From NCBI RefSeq assembly GCF_037126465.1, contig NC_088207.1, forward strand, positions 41,910,143 to 41,974,142: a stretch of 64,000 nucleotides of DNA, in the 5' to 3' direction. The DNA is from Ornithodoros turicata. Lineage: Eukaryota > Arthropoda > Arachnida > Ixodida > Argasidae. The notes below the pieces were generated by a model. It did not search any database and was not told the origin of the DNA. It saw only the letters and a program-made list of their open reading frames with translations. The position numbers and the translations under genes were made by a program. Each line of letters begins with the position of its first letter. Within the stretch, counting starts at the first letter, position 1. Shown here piece by piece: positions 24,035 through 36,205 of the stretch.

Positions 24035-24969
24035 CTGCAGGACAAGACATTTTTACCAATGGACCAATTTTAGTGACTTTAATAACGTAGTCACTACAGC
24101 GCTGCATGTATGCACTTCACAGCTGCACATGAAATAGGGATTCGTAATACACTCAAGTTCCACAGAACTAAGCGCAGTCAACAAGCGGTAATGATTGCAG
24201 TTTACTTATGCACCCAACTCGCATGCACCTCTGTGCATGAAGTGCAGTCCTCTCGAGATACCTAAAGAATAACTGTTACTTAACAGGCTATATCTGCACC
24301 ACCTTGTGTGCGTGTTTGTGTTAGAGGTCGAACGTAGCAATGACAAGGGAAAGGGAAGCTACTCTCTTCAATCGTACTTGGTATTTCTCCTTTCGGCGTC
24401 CTAACGTAGTATGACCTATAAAATATTCGGATTGAAAAAAACAAACAAAACTGTTTTGAACACAAGTGCCTCCTGGGCGTTACAACCCTGACTACACTCC
24501 GCCTTGCCAAAAACCGAAAGTAAATTCGAAAATAACATGAAGGACAGATGATATGATTATGATCAAGTTCCCAGTGAAGTGAACAATGTTCACCAATAAA
24601 AAAACAACAAAGCAAAGCGAAATAATGTAATTGTAAGTGCAGTCTTTCTCTGTCAAACGCCGAGAGCAACCAACGTGCATTGACAAAATTTTACCCGAGA
24701 ATCGCAAACTTATTCACTGCCGCATGCCAGTATGCAAGCGCATGAATCGAAGAGAAATTATGGAGTATAGCTCCTGGAAATATTTTCCCTAATTTTACGC
24801 AACCGCACGCGAATGTGTGCTCCAGAAATGCCCAACACATGCGTGCTCAAATGCACATTTCACCCGCAACGCCGTCGACTTTCGTGAAAAATTCTAGCAT
24901 CACATACGCAACGGAGTTCATCCAGGTAAGCCCGTTCACGCACACACACACACATAGAAAAACTCTTAC

Positions 24970-25170
24970 CTTGGAGTCGATGCCTATGACTTTGTTGCAC
25001 TCGTCGCATGAGTTCGCGAACACCTGTTCGTAGCAGCGAACGCAGTAAGGATGTTCATCCCGGAGCACATATCGCTGTCCCGTTAGGGAGTCGTCGCATT
25101 GCCAACAACAGAAGTGGCCAGAATGCCAGTCCTTGTTCATGGCCTTCGTGTACTCGCCCGAAAAAATGAG
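24970..25170 (-). CDS. limpet/FHL-like gene, LIM2 exon (common to both isoforms)
   Basis: A 67-codon exon, phase 0 at both ends: acceptor CCTTTGCAG|CTC, donor TCCAAG|GTAAGA. The peptide starts LIFSGEYTKA and contains DWHSGHFCCWQC, GQRYVLRDEHPYC and ANSCDECNKVIG. It supplies H16, H19, C22, C25, C43 and C46 of LIM2 and C55/C58 of LIM3. Following the LIM1 exon, LIM2 is a complete double finger. Following the alternative exon at 28914-29045 only the second finger can form, because the first two cysteines are missing; that is the half-LIM of FHL proteins (FHL2 begins with an equivalent half finger followed by a similar C-x2-C motif). The acceptor therefore has two potential donors, both phase 0. 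Confidence 0.96.
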
Positions 25171-25382
25171 CTGCAAAGGACAGACAAAAATGCAGATGAA
25201 TGGCTGGGGAAGTTGTATGGCCCCACTACAAGAGGTTTCGTCCTGTGGCCAAGCAGTACACGGGTACCGGTGCCAGCAATGTGCCAGTACTGAATATGTG
25301 AATTTGACACCTGCAAGTTTCAGCTGTGTTTTTCGATGTCCTACGTCGTTTTCGTTTCACAAAGATGTACAAACAGAAAGAA

Positions 25383-25500
25383 AAGTCGGCCCAGGACACA
25401 CATTCCCCCCAGAGCGTTAGTCGTGACGTTGCCCACCTGTGTGAAACCGACGACGGCGAGCTCTTACAGCAGTACCCCCCCCCCCCCACCCCACCCCCAC
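25383..25500 (+). mobile_element. SINE family 1, 5'-truncated copy
   Basis: AAGTCGGCCCAGGACACACA, then GTTAGTCGTGACGTTGCCCA, CGACGACGGCGAGCTC and a C-run. Only the 3' half of the family body is present. It lies 210 bp from the LIM2 exon acceptor, inside the intron. Confidence 0.7.
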
Positions 25501-25931
25501 AGAGAAAGAAGAATCACGCGACGCCAATAAGTATATAGAAAACTCTCAACCTATACGATGTCGCGTATCTTATATTCTGGCGAGTTACTTCATGCGTGAG
25601 TAGGCGGTCTTATTAACAAATTGAACATTGACCTATCTAACGTGTGGACGCAGTTACAGTGGCCAAGGGTCGGTCCTTCAAAGTAAACCTCTCCTCCGCT
25701 GTTGTCAGTCAGTATACTCTATTTCAAAATAACTTCTAGTGAGCTATCAGGCTAAATTGACGAGCACGATTTTTTAACTCACTATAGTATGACTCCCACA
25801 ACGGACAACCAGAAAGGTTACGTTTACCAAATACCAAACGGCGCAGTAATACTTCATCAGTTCGACAATGTTTCCAATGCATGTCATGTTGACGTATAAT
25901 ATGTCAAAACTTTGTCGCGTTTTAGGTCATC

Positions 25932-26090
25932 AAAGGTTGTGGGTTCGAAACCGGCCGAGGATCCCAGAGATATTAAATGTGATCTGCTGTCTGGTGAGAT
26001 TTCAGCACACGCTAAAGAACCCTCATGTGGGCAAAATCAGACAGACCGAATATAGTGTTGCGTCGCTCATGATCGCGGTTGTCTCGCGAA
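25932..26090 (+). mobile_element. tRNA-derived SINE, family 2
   Basis: TGTGGGTTCGAAACCGGCCG (box B), CGAGGATCCCAGAGATATTA, TTTCAGCACACGCTAAAGAA, CCCTCATGTGGGCAAAATCA, TGCGTCGCTCATGATCGCGG, TTGTCTCGCGAAG. Most of the unit is preserved. Confidence 0.75.
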
Positions 26091-26234
26091 GTAAAGCAGG
26101 AAGTAGTAGTAATAATAATAATGCAATTTTTATTATCGGAAAACGTCAACGACCTTGAAATGACGCTCTACAAATACTTTTTTTAACAGACCCATCGATA
26201 CTAATTGGTTTCGCATCACGCCATCATTATACGC

Positions 26235-26382
26235 CTCAGGCGCTTTACGAAAAATGTCGACGCAGTTCCCTGAGAAGTCGGCAAAGACGCTCGATCCCCC
26301 ACCTCCCTGCGATAGTCCTAACGTTGCCCGCTCTGGTGTGGCCGACTACGGCAAACAGTCCCACCACCACCACCACGCCAGC
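26235..26382 (+). mobile_element. SINE family 1, 5'-truncated copy
   Basis: AATGTCGACGCAGTTCCCTG, AGAAGTCGGC, CCTCCCTGCGATAGTC, AACGTTGCCCGC, ending in CCACCACCACCACCAC. Body without tRNA head. Confidence 0.7.
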
Positions 26383-26389
26383 ATTATAT

Positions 26390-28913
26390 TGTATTGCTGA
26401 CTGGTTATATGAACATGAGACAGGCACCTTTCATGGTTATATGAGTGACAAAAATTGCGAGACCATCTTCCTTAATGTTGTATCCTGCTATTTTCTCCTT
26501 AATATATTATATTTCAGCAGAGCATCTTCCCATCGTCCCCATGCGATTTTCGGTGTTTTAATAGCGTGTTCTTTTTGTCCCATATCCCACTTCGACAATG
26601 TCACGTGCGGCGATTCGTGGTAGGCGTATCATACATACAGAACCATTCCTGTAGAGCACGCAGTGTTTGGCCCCCCGAGTACCTCACAAAAAAGCCGCAT
26701 TGCCTTTGGTGGACGCGAAGGAGAATATGTACAGGAACTGCACCTGTGCCGACAGATACATACTGAGTATAAACTATATAGTGCTGGCGTATTAGAAACA
26801 TATTGTTGGCCGCTGACGTGTGCTGACCAGCAATGGGGTAGAGTATCGCCCCTGGCGATGCAGCTCCCAAATCATAATCACTAAATATATAGTTGTTGTT
26901 CTTGTTGTTAAATATGGAATTCACCACCAGAAAAACGACAATGAAGAAGAAAAGGGCGAGAATTAGCTGTTCAAACACTTCATTGAATTGAATTGAATTC
27001 AACTGAATCTTCATTAAATAATGCGACTTTGCCCTATGCGAATTGTTGCCAATGGATAACTGAAGCGAGGTGTGAATGTTTAATTAGTGTTAGTTCTTCC
27101 TGCGGGAATGCAGGGAGGTACATATTTAATACTGTTGTAAAGGCACATTGCGCTAAACGCGCTATTGCTTCACACACACACACACAAAAAAAAGAAGTTC
27201 CCAGCATTCTAAACTTTTGCTCTCATTTACGTCAAAGCCGAAGTACGAAGCGCCTGCGAGCATAGTCCTTACGCTGTATAATACTCGTCAAACCGTAGCG
27301 TTGTTATTTGCAGTTATCTTGTTTGGCGGTGACATGGTTAGTCGATATAAAATATTCCAAATTAGAAAGGGGGAAAAAAACTGAAGCTGCTCATACGAAT
27401 AATAATAAAGCCTCGGCTTTACAGCGCTAATCGGATGTATGAACTTTCCTAAGCAACGCTTTCGTTCGCCTCAAATTGTATGCGGAAGTCCCAGGAGTAG
27501 TTAGTTTTAATTACTTGATAACTTATACGACACGAGAGATTAGCCATTTACCCGTGTTTACCCTCGGCTAGGCCTACTGCTCTGTTCGCAATTACCTGCA
27601 ATTTGGCTAATGGCTAAGAGTCATCCGCCTCATGCAGCACGAGAGCGCCGGCAGCACACATACAGATTATACGCACTTATACGGAAAACACTTTTGCGCC
27701 AAAAACCTCCAATTATCATCATCATCATACGGAAAACAAACTACAGTTGGACGAGCAAAATTGCAGAGTCCTCTTTTTGTTTACTCTGCAGATCTCGTCT
27801 CTCTCGCCTTTCGAGATCCAACATCTGCTGCATGAAACGCTCCAACGAACGCTGTGTTGTTTCTTTCTTTTTGTGCCTTCTTTTTAGTCGTTTCACTTCT
27901 GTCACTAAACAAACAGAGCTTCGGGCGTTGAAAATAGCGCACTTCGTCATACCTTCCCCCTTTTTGTATGAACATAGTGAACCGATTGGTACACGGTGCA
28001 GCGTGTCTATATATCGACGAGTAGACATCCAACCGAAACAAGACTTCTCGTTCACCCCACACACCCTTTTTCCTTTCTTTTTTCTTTTTTTTAGATGTTT
28101 TACTCGTTCTTATCTCTCGACGCAATATTGCACACGTCATGTTCTACTCCCGGTTTTAATCCTGTGACCCTGAAATTTACGCCCCAGTCCCCAAACTTTT
28201 GCATAAACTTCAGTGAATTTAATGACGAAACGGACTAATTCGTCTCCAGAAGGCCTAAAATTACTCCTCCCCCACCCCTTGGAGTGCACAGAGCAAAAGG
28301 AGCGAACAACAACAACAATTATATTCTGACGATGAAGTGAAGTTTTTATACTACTTCTCCGTAACGACATAATAATTACTCTCCATCTCCGTTATATTAA
28401 AGTCACCAGTGAACATATGCTACGAAGAAGCACATTCGTATTTTAACGAAGCAAGACGACCCACATAAAAGTAACCGTAAACTGAATTGGCAAAATGCAC
28501 AGGGAGAACGAGAGGAACTTCATTTCACAACTCGAGGAAATTAGCCTTAAGATCAGCAGTGCCTCGCCTAACTTTGACACTGGCTGTGTTAGTTGTGCTG
28601 AGGGCAAACCGGAAGGTCATCGAAATGCGTACGTGGACTGGAACGTCGGTCTTTGATGCGTTATTAAACAGCAATCGCGACGCTTACTTCAAAGGAGCGC
28701 ACTGCCGCGCTTACATAATATCTGAGAGCCGCTTTCTGAACCCTCCGAGGGGGTGACACCTAGAACCACAACCGAAACCATGACAATGTGTGTACCGCCT
28801 ATAAAGAATAACGTCCAGATATGACATGTTCTATAAACTATCGAACGTATACTGTCACTAGGTCCGATATAATCGCGCCGACAATGAACACGAAAGCTGA
28901 AGCCAAACAATAC
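26390..28913. other. intronic stretch without recognised features
   Basis: Several overlapping frames on both strands around 27610-28167 are carried by pyrimidine-rich sequence; none shows a domain. 29400-31370, 32420-33730 and 34030-36200 are likewise without a gene or clear repeat. Confidence 0.55.
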
Positions 28914-29045
28914 CTCCTCACTGTTTTGTTGATAGCCATTCTGCCCTGGAGTTCTGCTCTCATCCACCTCAACATCACCCACGGTGACCCTGGTCTTCTT
29001 TTTCACTTTCTTGACTTTCTTGACAGTTTCCACTTCCTCAGACAT
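28914..29045 (-). CDS. alternative first coding exon of the limpet/FHL-like gene (short, 4.5-LIM isoform)
   Basis: On the minus strand an ATG (29043-29045, A at -3) opens 44 codons beginning MSEEVETVKKVKKVKKKTRV and ending GYQQNSEE, followed by GAG|GTATTG. The donor is phase 0, matching the LIM2 exon acceptor 3743 bp downstream. Past the donor the frame soon becomes implausible. The N-terminus is acidic then strongly basic (KKVKKVKKK), then acidic, with no signal peptide or membrane segment; it looks like a disordered tail. Splicing to LIM2 gives a predicted 340-residue protein (44 plus 296) with a half LIM followed by four full LIMs, the FHL layout. Evidence is ORF, splice site, phase and position; no transcript has been seen. 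A promoter must lie upstream of 29045, in GC-rich sequence to about 29350. Confidence 0.78.
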
Positions 29046-29400
29046 GCTTGCGATCGCAGTACAGGCTCGGTGAAGTGGAAATCCCGATCAAGTCTGGGAG
29101 CCGGGCACGGAGCGAAGTGGAGCAGATTTGTGAATCGTGATGGGTGGGGGGATCCCAGGATGCTCGAGCTGCACACAGCTCCTTTGCTGAGGGGGAGGAG
29201 GGCGCTTACCCTCTCAAACCTACTTAGGAGGCCCAAAGTTGCGAGCATTGTCCGGATACATTTGCACGTCATCGCGGTGCATAAAGCACCTGCAGGAGTG
29301 CGTGCTGGTGCACATTTCACAGTAGAGAGAGCCCTTCTTTGTTCGGGAACCTTGTCTTACTAAGCACCCGCGCGGAGAGCGCCAGAATAAACGGATGGCT
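29046..29400 (-). promoter_or_regulatory. presumed promoter/5' UTR region of the short isoform
   Basis: Upstream of the alternative ATG the sequence is richer in GC and CpG than its surroundings (for example the GAGCCGGGCACGGAGCGAAG stretch near 29098-29117) and lacks recognisable repeats. No clear TATA box or initiator was found. An out-of-frame minus-strand ORF at 29003-29320 overlaps the alternative start, so either transcription starts downstream of its ATG or it is an upstream ORF. Promoter assignment is inferred from position only. Confidence 0.3.
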
Positions 29401-31379
29401 TCACTCACTTGTCGCGGCAAAAACGTTGCTCTACGTTGACCTTCAAATAGTGTGGAACTTAGTTTCGTGCAAATATGGGGTCAGTTATCCTGAATCTTTT
29501 AGGTATTTGATAGTGAAAATAAATAAACGTCCAAACTCGGATGCTTATCGATTCATCGTACAGAGTGTGAGTCATGCATTTAAAAACGAATATGACCTAC
29601 ATCAGTAACACCTGGTAACGCCTGAGCGCTATTTCCTACAGTAAAGAAAATTAATTAAATAGTTCACGGGTACGAAGTACCAGCTGCACATAAAAATATG
29701 CAAAGCGTCATATTGTCATTATAACAGAGCTCCATTTGACAAACGGACCGCTACGATCACAGGAACGATAAATTTGTTTACGACACGTTCTCAAGAGGAT
29801 CTTAGTCGTCACTGAACGATTTTTCTTTTTCCTTTTTTTTTTTCTTTTTCGTGTGCCAAAAAACACGTAACTATAATATTTGTCACTGGTAGATATCATA
29901 AATAAATACTTTGATTACAGAGAGCAGCGCGTCAAAAAGAAAGCGACGTTGTGAGACCCCCTTGGGTAGCTCAATCAGCTGCTATTCGACGCATGATTAA
30001 TTCCTCGAACGCTGCCGAGCATCCAGGGATGTATTTAGCAATTGTTTGTAGCAGCTGTCTTACAAGTTCCCTGGAGCAAACGGGTGAGAATGAAAAGTGA
30101 CGAACATTGCTGGATCCTTTCGGCGAGTCAGCGCTCTACCACTTCTTTCGTAGGAGACCGAAAGGGACGGTGGAATTCGCTTGCGCTCGAAGCACCCGCC
30201 TATTCCTGTTGCAGCGAGAAACACGCTAACACACGAAAACTTCACCCTACATTTATAGAGGAACATTTCGTGCTGCCCATGGTATAGGATTCGAGCTCTG
30301 CCAAAAAAAGTACCATATTACCATATTTCTCAGATATTACACTTCAGCCATATTGAATTTCAAAATGCCCGCATGGGACTGAAAGATTTCGCGTCTGGAG
30401 GCATTGTGTCAAAACAATCTCTGTGAGATTGAGACCTTTTGCGTTGCTTTTGTCGTTCATGGAATAACCGCTGAAAAAGTAGCATTAGGTCACAAAGTTT
30501 AGTCCAGGAAAAATAAACAAAACTATTGTGGGAAAAGTCCTGTACGCAGGGAGAGGCAAAATTTTCAGTAAACACATGCAGTAAAATAGCACGTTTCGAT
30601 GCGGCTGTTTAGGCCCGCCACTCGTGTCTTCTGCCACCTTCTGTATACAACCTCATTTTAGAAATATAGAAATGTGCAATATTATTTTAGTGGCCAATCG
30701 CACCGTGTTCTTATGTCGTGCTTTCGAAATCGTTAAAAAAAAGGATACCAAACGCCAAATTACCATAACGTTGTTCTGTTTCCAGCCCTCAAAGTACATG
30801 ATGCTGCCTGTAAAATATTGCAGGTCTCCTCTAATTGACCAATCAAAAGTTATACCGCATTTATTAGGGACTGTGATAGGACACGCACAAGGATAAAACA
30901 CGTAACACACCATTCTCAGGTATCACCACATTCGCAGTGTTTCTGGTACATAAAACGCTAGAACGGAAGCAGTATTCGTTCTGCGGTAATTCTTCGTATC
31001 ATGTATCGGTAACATGGCCCCAAAAGAAGCTTGTCTGAAGTTTGAAATAAATTTCACGCAGAGTGTAATATTCGACGTGAGGCAGCATAGCTTAGCGTAG
31101 ACACCCACGGCATTGCGCGTTGGAGCAGGTTTTTGCGGCCGTACGAAGAGCGCGCCAGAAATGCGCCGTTCTCAGAATAACACTATCGGGTCGTGCGCAA
31201 AATGTGAGAGCGAGAGAGAGGAGAAATCTTGTGTTTCTGAGGCCTTTTACGGAACACCCAAGGCAACGCCTCCCACGCCCAGTGTTGCCTTCACTAGGAG
31301 CCAAGGAGGTACTACCCATACTGAATGGCTGTATACTCAAGTGGTTCACTAACCGGGTCAGCTCAATAACGAAGCCTAA

Positions 31380-31530
31380 AATTCTTTTCTTTTCTTTTCT
31401 ATTTATTTCATTCCTCTTTCTTTTATTTTTCTTTTTTCTTTGCGGAATAGCATGCCGACGTCCTCTTTGGGTGACCTCCCCCCCCCCCCCCCCGTGTTTT
31501 TTTTCTTTGGTCTAATAAATATATCCCCCT
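31380..31530 (-). repeat. G-run/purine repeat (family 3) copy
   Basis: Plus strand: a TTTTCTTTTCT tract, GCGGAATAGCATGCCGACGT, CTTTGGGTGACCTCC, a C-run, TTTGGTCTAATAAATATATC, CCCC. Reverse orientation of the family with a long pyrimidine tract. Confidence 0.65.
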
Positions 31531-31707
31531 CCCTAAAATCTTCAAAAAGGTGCATCAGCTATCTATAATTATCGTTCTCGTATTACGACACTGAGAAAGA
31601 AGGGTAAAATGGATGAAATTAAGACGAGTTACCTTCTGCACTGAGGAACAGCTAACTAACAGGAGTTGCTGCTCCCTGTGCTGAGATTTGCACGCACGTT
31701 GAAGGAC

Positions 31708-31792
31708 ACTTGGGGGGGGGGGGGGGGGGGTAAATTTAATTCACAGACCTACCACTGCGGCGTCGCTCATAATCCTGGTCCTGTCGCAACGT
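31708..31792 (+). mobile_element. SINE family 2 tail
   Basis: After an 18-20 bp G-run comes TAAATTTAATTCACAGACCT, ACCACTGCGGCGTCGCTCAT, AATCCTGGTCCTGTCGCAAC. Matches the end of the copy at 25932-26090. Confidence 0.55.
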
Positions 31793-32284
31793 GCAGCCAC
31801 TAATTATCAATTACGAAATTATCGATTGAGTTGCTACTGGACTTTACTCTGTCAGCTTCGAGAAAGGAACCGCGCAATGAAATATGTCGCTGTTGCGTAA
31901 TTTCTGAAGTAATTAGATTAGGCTGTAGGTGAAGAAAACTCAATACCCAAAAAGGCTTTCTACACTGTCCTAAAATTAAAACTTACTGCACTGCTGAATT
32001 TGTGAATGGTACGATGCAAGTCGAATTTACCGCAGCTCAAAAATATTTGAATTTATGATGTCCGCTGTTCTTTTCTGCCAAGTACGGACAAGTTATGAAA
32101 ACTGACTATAAAACGCAAGAATTTAGGCTGCAGTAAGGAAATTTAGAATTATCTGAGCCGGGTGAATAATTATAATACGTGAGTAAATACATGTGGCAGG
32201 TGAAAACTACATCAAGGCAACCCGTGTCATCAGTAATTAACACATTGTAGCATCCTAATTATCATCCTAGACTATCCTTTATTT

Positions 32285-32415
32285 CCTAATTATTTTATTT
32301 CTGTCTTTATTTATTTACTTATTTATTCTTTGGAGTGTCAAGTTGACATACCGTTTGGCTGACCTTTCCTCCTTTTTTCCCTCTGTTCTAATAAATATAT
32401 CGCCCTTCCCACTCC
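32285..32415 (-). repeat. G-run/purine repeat (family 3) copy
   Basis: Plus strand: TTTATTTATTTACTTATTTA, CCGTTTGGCTGACCTTTCCT, CTGTTCTAATAAATATATCG, CCC. Same layout as 31380-31530. Confidence 0.65.
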
Positions 32416-33740
32416 CCTAATTACCATGCTGTTATAGTGCACGCGCGTCGAGGATGACCAGAAAAAAATTAAGAAAATATCTGTAAGTGGAGTGCCTCAA
32501 TAGTACTACCCCAATACTCAATACTACTGAATACGAGCCCCTCTGCACACAGAGGGAGCTAGTATTCAAGCAACCTATCTCTAAGGTTCGTCAATATATT
32601 ATCAATTCGCTGTGTGACCCGAGGTAAGGGGACGTGTCGTTGTAAAAAGAGCATTCTTAATTCCTTCCAGAAATTTCGTGTGTACTTGTTTGAAACTAAT
32701 CTGAAAAGGCATTTTCGCGCATACTGTAATGCGCCTTCGTTGTCATTAATGAGGTCGAACTTAGACAAAAGTGCAACACCGGGCTTGAATGCAACGGCGT
32801 GACAATGCCACCATCCCTGTGCTCACTCCGCCGCCACCTGAAACCGTCTTCAATGAAAGCGCAGGAACCTGACACGCCATAGTTAGGGCGGATATTTTGT
32901 CAAGACCTAATTGGCCTGTGTCACCGTCGTGTATCGCGCCCAAGTTGCCCAAGTGCCAAAGAATTGCCAGAGTGCCAAAAAAGAGACAAGGACAATAGGT
33001 AGTTTTAGCAGATCGTTCGTAACGTCAACCTGAAGGTATCGTACCTACCGGAACCAATGCAGCGCAGTGTGACATCCTGAGTCGTGCACGCTGTCATTGG
33101 TTCCGTTATGTACGATATCTGCACTGTGACGTCGTCAACGGTCTACTTACGTTCTCTACTCTTTATTAGCGGGTTTCAGTAGATCGGAACGTACTCCCGA
33201 TAACGGTTCCGAAACCTTGATAAGCCAATCGCTTTATTTATTTCAAGTAAGTGACATCACGTCGCTTATCTTTGATCTGACAGCTTCCTGCACCGTATCG
33301 TTTTTGTAGGTTGCTAGGTCTATTAAACTCCCTATTAACAGATCCGTGTCCATTACGGCCAAAGACTCTTACCGTAACTCGTGAACGTAGCTTTGACAAA
33401 TGCAGCTACATGGTCGAGACATACTTCTGGACTATGTGCTAAGAAAGCAACGCACGAAGCTCTGTCACAGAGTTCAGCTGCACCTTGTATATTATAGATT
33501 TTGCATTTAAAAATCCCCAGCCGAAAGTCAAAGTCATTCTGTATGCGTTCTCCGCTTTTGGAGTACGCTGTCTGTGTTTGGGTTGCTAGGGAAAACGCTG
33601 TTCAATCACACTAAAGGCAATCCAAATCGAGACTGCTCAGCATGTATCCAAAAATTATTCTACGCTCACTTGTTTTTCACAAATACCGCCTCGGGCAGGC
33701 TGGAAACACACATATGATTATGTTATGACATGATTGAACG

Positions 33741-34015
33741 CAGTGGCGTCACTAGGGGGGTGCGGTCCGCACCGGGTGATGCGACAGAAGGGGGTGACGT
33801 GCTGCACCAGTACCGCCGCCTCCTCTCTTTTTCTGTAGCGAGGTGACGCCAAAAACAAAATAAGAAGCCCTCGGCGAGCATGTGATTTTTTTTCTGCGTA
33901 CGATACGATGCTGTTATTTATCGTGTATCGTCTCGAATGGAAAGGGACACATTATTGCGGGAGGGGGGTGACGGAGCTCCCGCACCGGGTGAAGCATACC
34001 CTAGTGACGCCACTG
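33741..34015. mobile_element. hAT-type MITE with perfect 8-bp target duplication
   Basis: 275 bp; ends CAGTGGCGTCACTAGGG and its reverse complement, with CACCGGGTGA also mirrored slightly inside. Perfect flanking duplication ATTGAACG (33733-33740 and 34016-34023). CAG ends and an 8-bp duplication indicate hAT. Too small to encode anything. It lies in the giant intron, and the intact duplication suggests a fairly young insertion. Confidence 0.9.
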
Positions 34016-35758
34016 ATTGAACGGCTGCATGACAAGGGACGACAGTTCGCTTTCCTACTTCCAGCACAGTGTACATCCGAGAGAAACGATTAAGTTCAAC
34101 AATGCCAGACTAAATTTAATTTCCTGTTCGGGAATGCACCTATGGGGACAGCGGAAGAAGCCATGGAGGCCACGGGCTCAGAAGTTCCTCAGCACGTCCT
34201 GTACTCTGGGGCATGCCGTCATCAACGACCCGGACTCATGTTGGTGCATGCTGCACATGCGTCAAGAATGAGATGGTTCCTACAGCTATACTTTTGAAAG
34301 GGGTACATATAGCACGCATCAATCATCATGTAGTGCACAGTCGTTACTGCCCCGTGAGTCGATTTTCCACTTGATTGCGCTGTCACCTGGAGTGACGACA
34401 AGACAGAACGCGCGTATTGGTATCGTTTCTCCCAAGCACGCACCCTCTCCCGAAGCCTCCGCCAAGGAAACGCCGTCAGCATGAGTGGTAGTGGGGCGCG
34501 CCCTAGAGTCGCAACTAGACCAGTTGCAATACGCCGATTTTGCGCGTGGCACCACAGGGTCATGTCTGGCACGTTTTTGCAAAAAAGAAAAAAAGAAAAG
34601 GAAACCCTCTAAGCTGTCACTCCTCCTTGGATCGGAGCCCGGAGTGAAATATGTTGCTGTTGCGTTGTTCTTTACTCTCCTTCAATTCGTGATTCGCTGT
34701 TTCCCTTTTGTGACCCGTGCTCTTCCATTATGATGCAGAAAACGTGTACACCATAGGCATGTACACCATCCTCTAAAAGTACGTAGCAAAGTTTCAGAAA
34801 ACTGCAACTGAAAACTCACATAAAACGGTTAAACCTATACGAGAAAGCTCACAAAGTACGGTTTGTTTCGGAATGTCGTTCTTTATAGTTAGACTCACAG
34901 TGACACAGGGCGGTTCTCGAAGCCAACGACAAAGGCTCCCGTCCGACGCGGGATCCCATGCAAAGGCTGCATCTGCACGCGAATATAACAACTGTTTTGA
35001 ATTGCCTGTACATTATAAGACGCAACGTACCAAGCCGTCGATAACGTTATCGGGATACTTCATCTTCTTACGTTATTCTGGATGTACCCAAAAATAAAAC
35101 ATTTGTAGCTGTGAATGTTTTAACGGTCCGCTAGGAATGCCGGCGCACTTTATGGAGATAAATACAGCGCTCCGTTGCTGTATCCATCGTTGCATCCACT
35201 CCTATAGCTATCATGCAGGCTTTCTTTGTCTTCTTCTTCTTCTTTTACTCTCTCTCTCTCTCTCTTTTTACAAGATATGGGCTCGGAAACTTATACATCT
35301 TGATACTGTACTTTTATCTTACCCTTACGCAGCTTATAGCGTCAAGCGTGTTTACTGCGTTGTCAATTTGAAACGTCGCAGGTAGCAATATCAATAAGCG
35401 ATCTAGATTTTGAAGATCTAGCAGCCTCCGGCTGACTGTGTAAGCCAAAGATGTGTTGCACGGGGTACGTGGATGAATCGATTGCTTTATGTTTAGCTTC
35501 AGTTTTGTACTTATGACTTATTCGAATATCTGCTCTGAAATATTTACGAGGACAAACACCGTGTTCCTTACTGTAGACGCCTGTTGTCTTGCAGTACAGC
35601 GACTGGAATCTAAAATGCTGTGACCCTCCGAGAACCTTCAGCAGCAAAGCGCTATTGAAAAGTGACGTTCCTGAAGAAGAACTGTTGTACAATGATACAC
35701 AAAGCGGGGGGGGGGGGATTACTGAATTGGCTCGCCGTTACTGCAACACTGCTATATG

Positions 35759-35814
35759 GGGGGGGGGAGGGGTCGAAGTAGCTTGCTTTTGTTGGCCGCA
35801 CTGAAGTGGGCATC
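35759..35814 (+). repeat. G-run module shared with 54960-55019
   Basis: GTCGAAGTAGCTTGCTTTTG, TTGGCCGCACTGAAGTGGGC, ATC after a G-run. The copy at 54960-55019 reads GTCGAGGTAGCTTGCCGTTG, TTGGCCGCACTCAAGTGGGC, ATC. Confidence 0.7.
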
Positions 35815-36205
35815 GTCACGACTATAGCCACAAAAAGGAAAGTGGGAGAGGGGAGTTGTGGACTTCAAAGTGATGCATAGGCAGGATAACCGATATTGAT
35901 GGGACGGAGGCACACTGTAGGTGAGAGGTGCACTAGAGTGGTCTTTCCGCTAGGCACTGCTATGTCCTTCGCACATGTACCAGCGAGCGGCCAATGGGAA
36001 TGTTCTACGGCGCTGTTCCAGATCTGGCGCTGTTCAAGTTACAGATCCTACATTCTAGTACTTTTCAAAATTACAAAGGCCACAAGCCTTCAAGGTAACC
36101 TACAATAGAATAGAATAGAAGTACAAAGAAAAAAATGGAAACGTAGGTCGCACTGGTGCGACCAGCTGTTACAGGACGCCTTGACGTGTGAAAACACTGA
36201 ATGAT

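Noticed and set aside
27610..28167. 185-codon plus-strand ORF, opposed by two minus-strand frames
   Set aside because: Composition comes from pyrimidine-rich tracts (TTTCTTTTT); frames on both strands overlap and none has a domain.
29003..29320. 105-codon minus-strand ORF overlapping the alternative start codon
   Set aside because: Out of frame with the LIM exons, proline/serine-rich without a motif; the MSEEVE frame has the matching splice phase.
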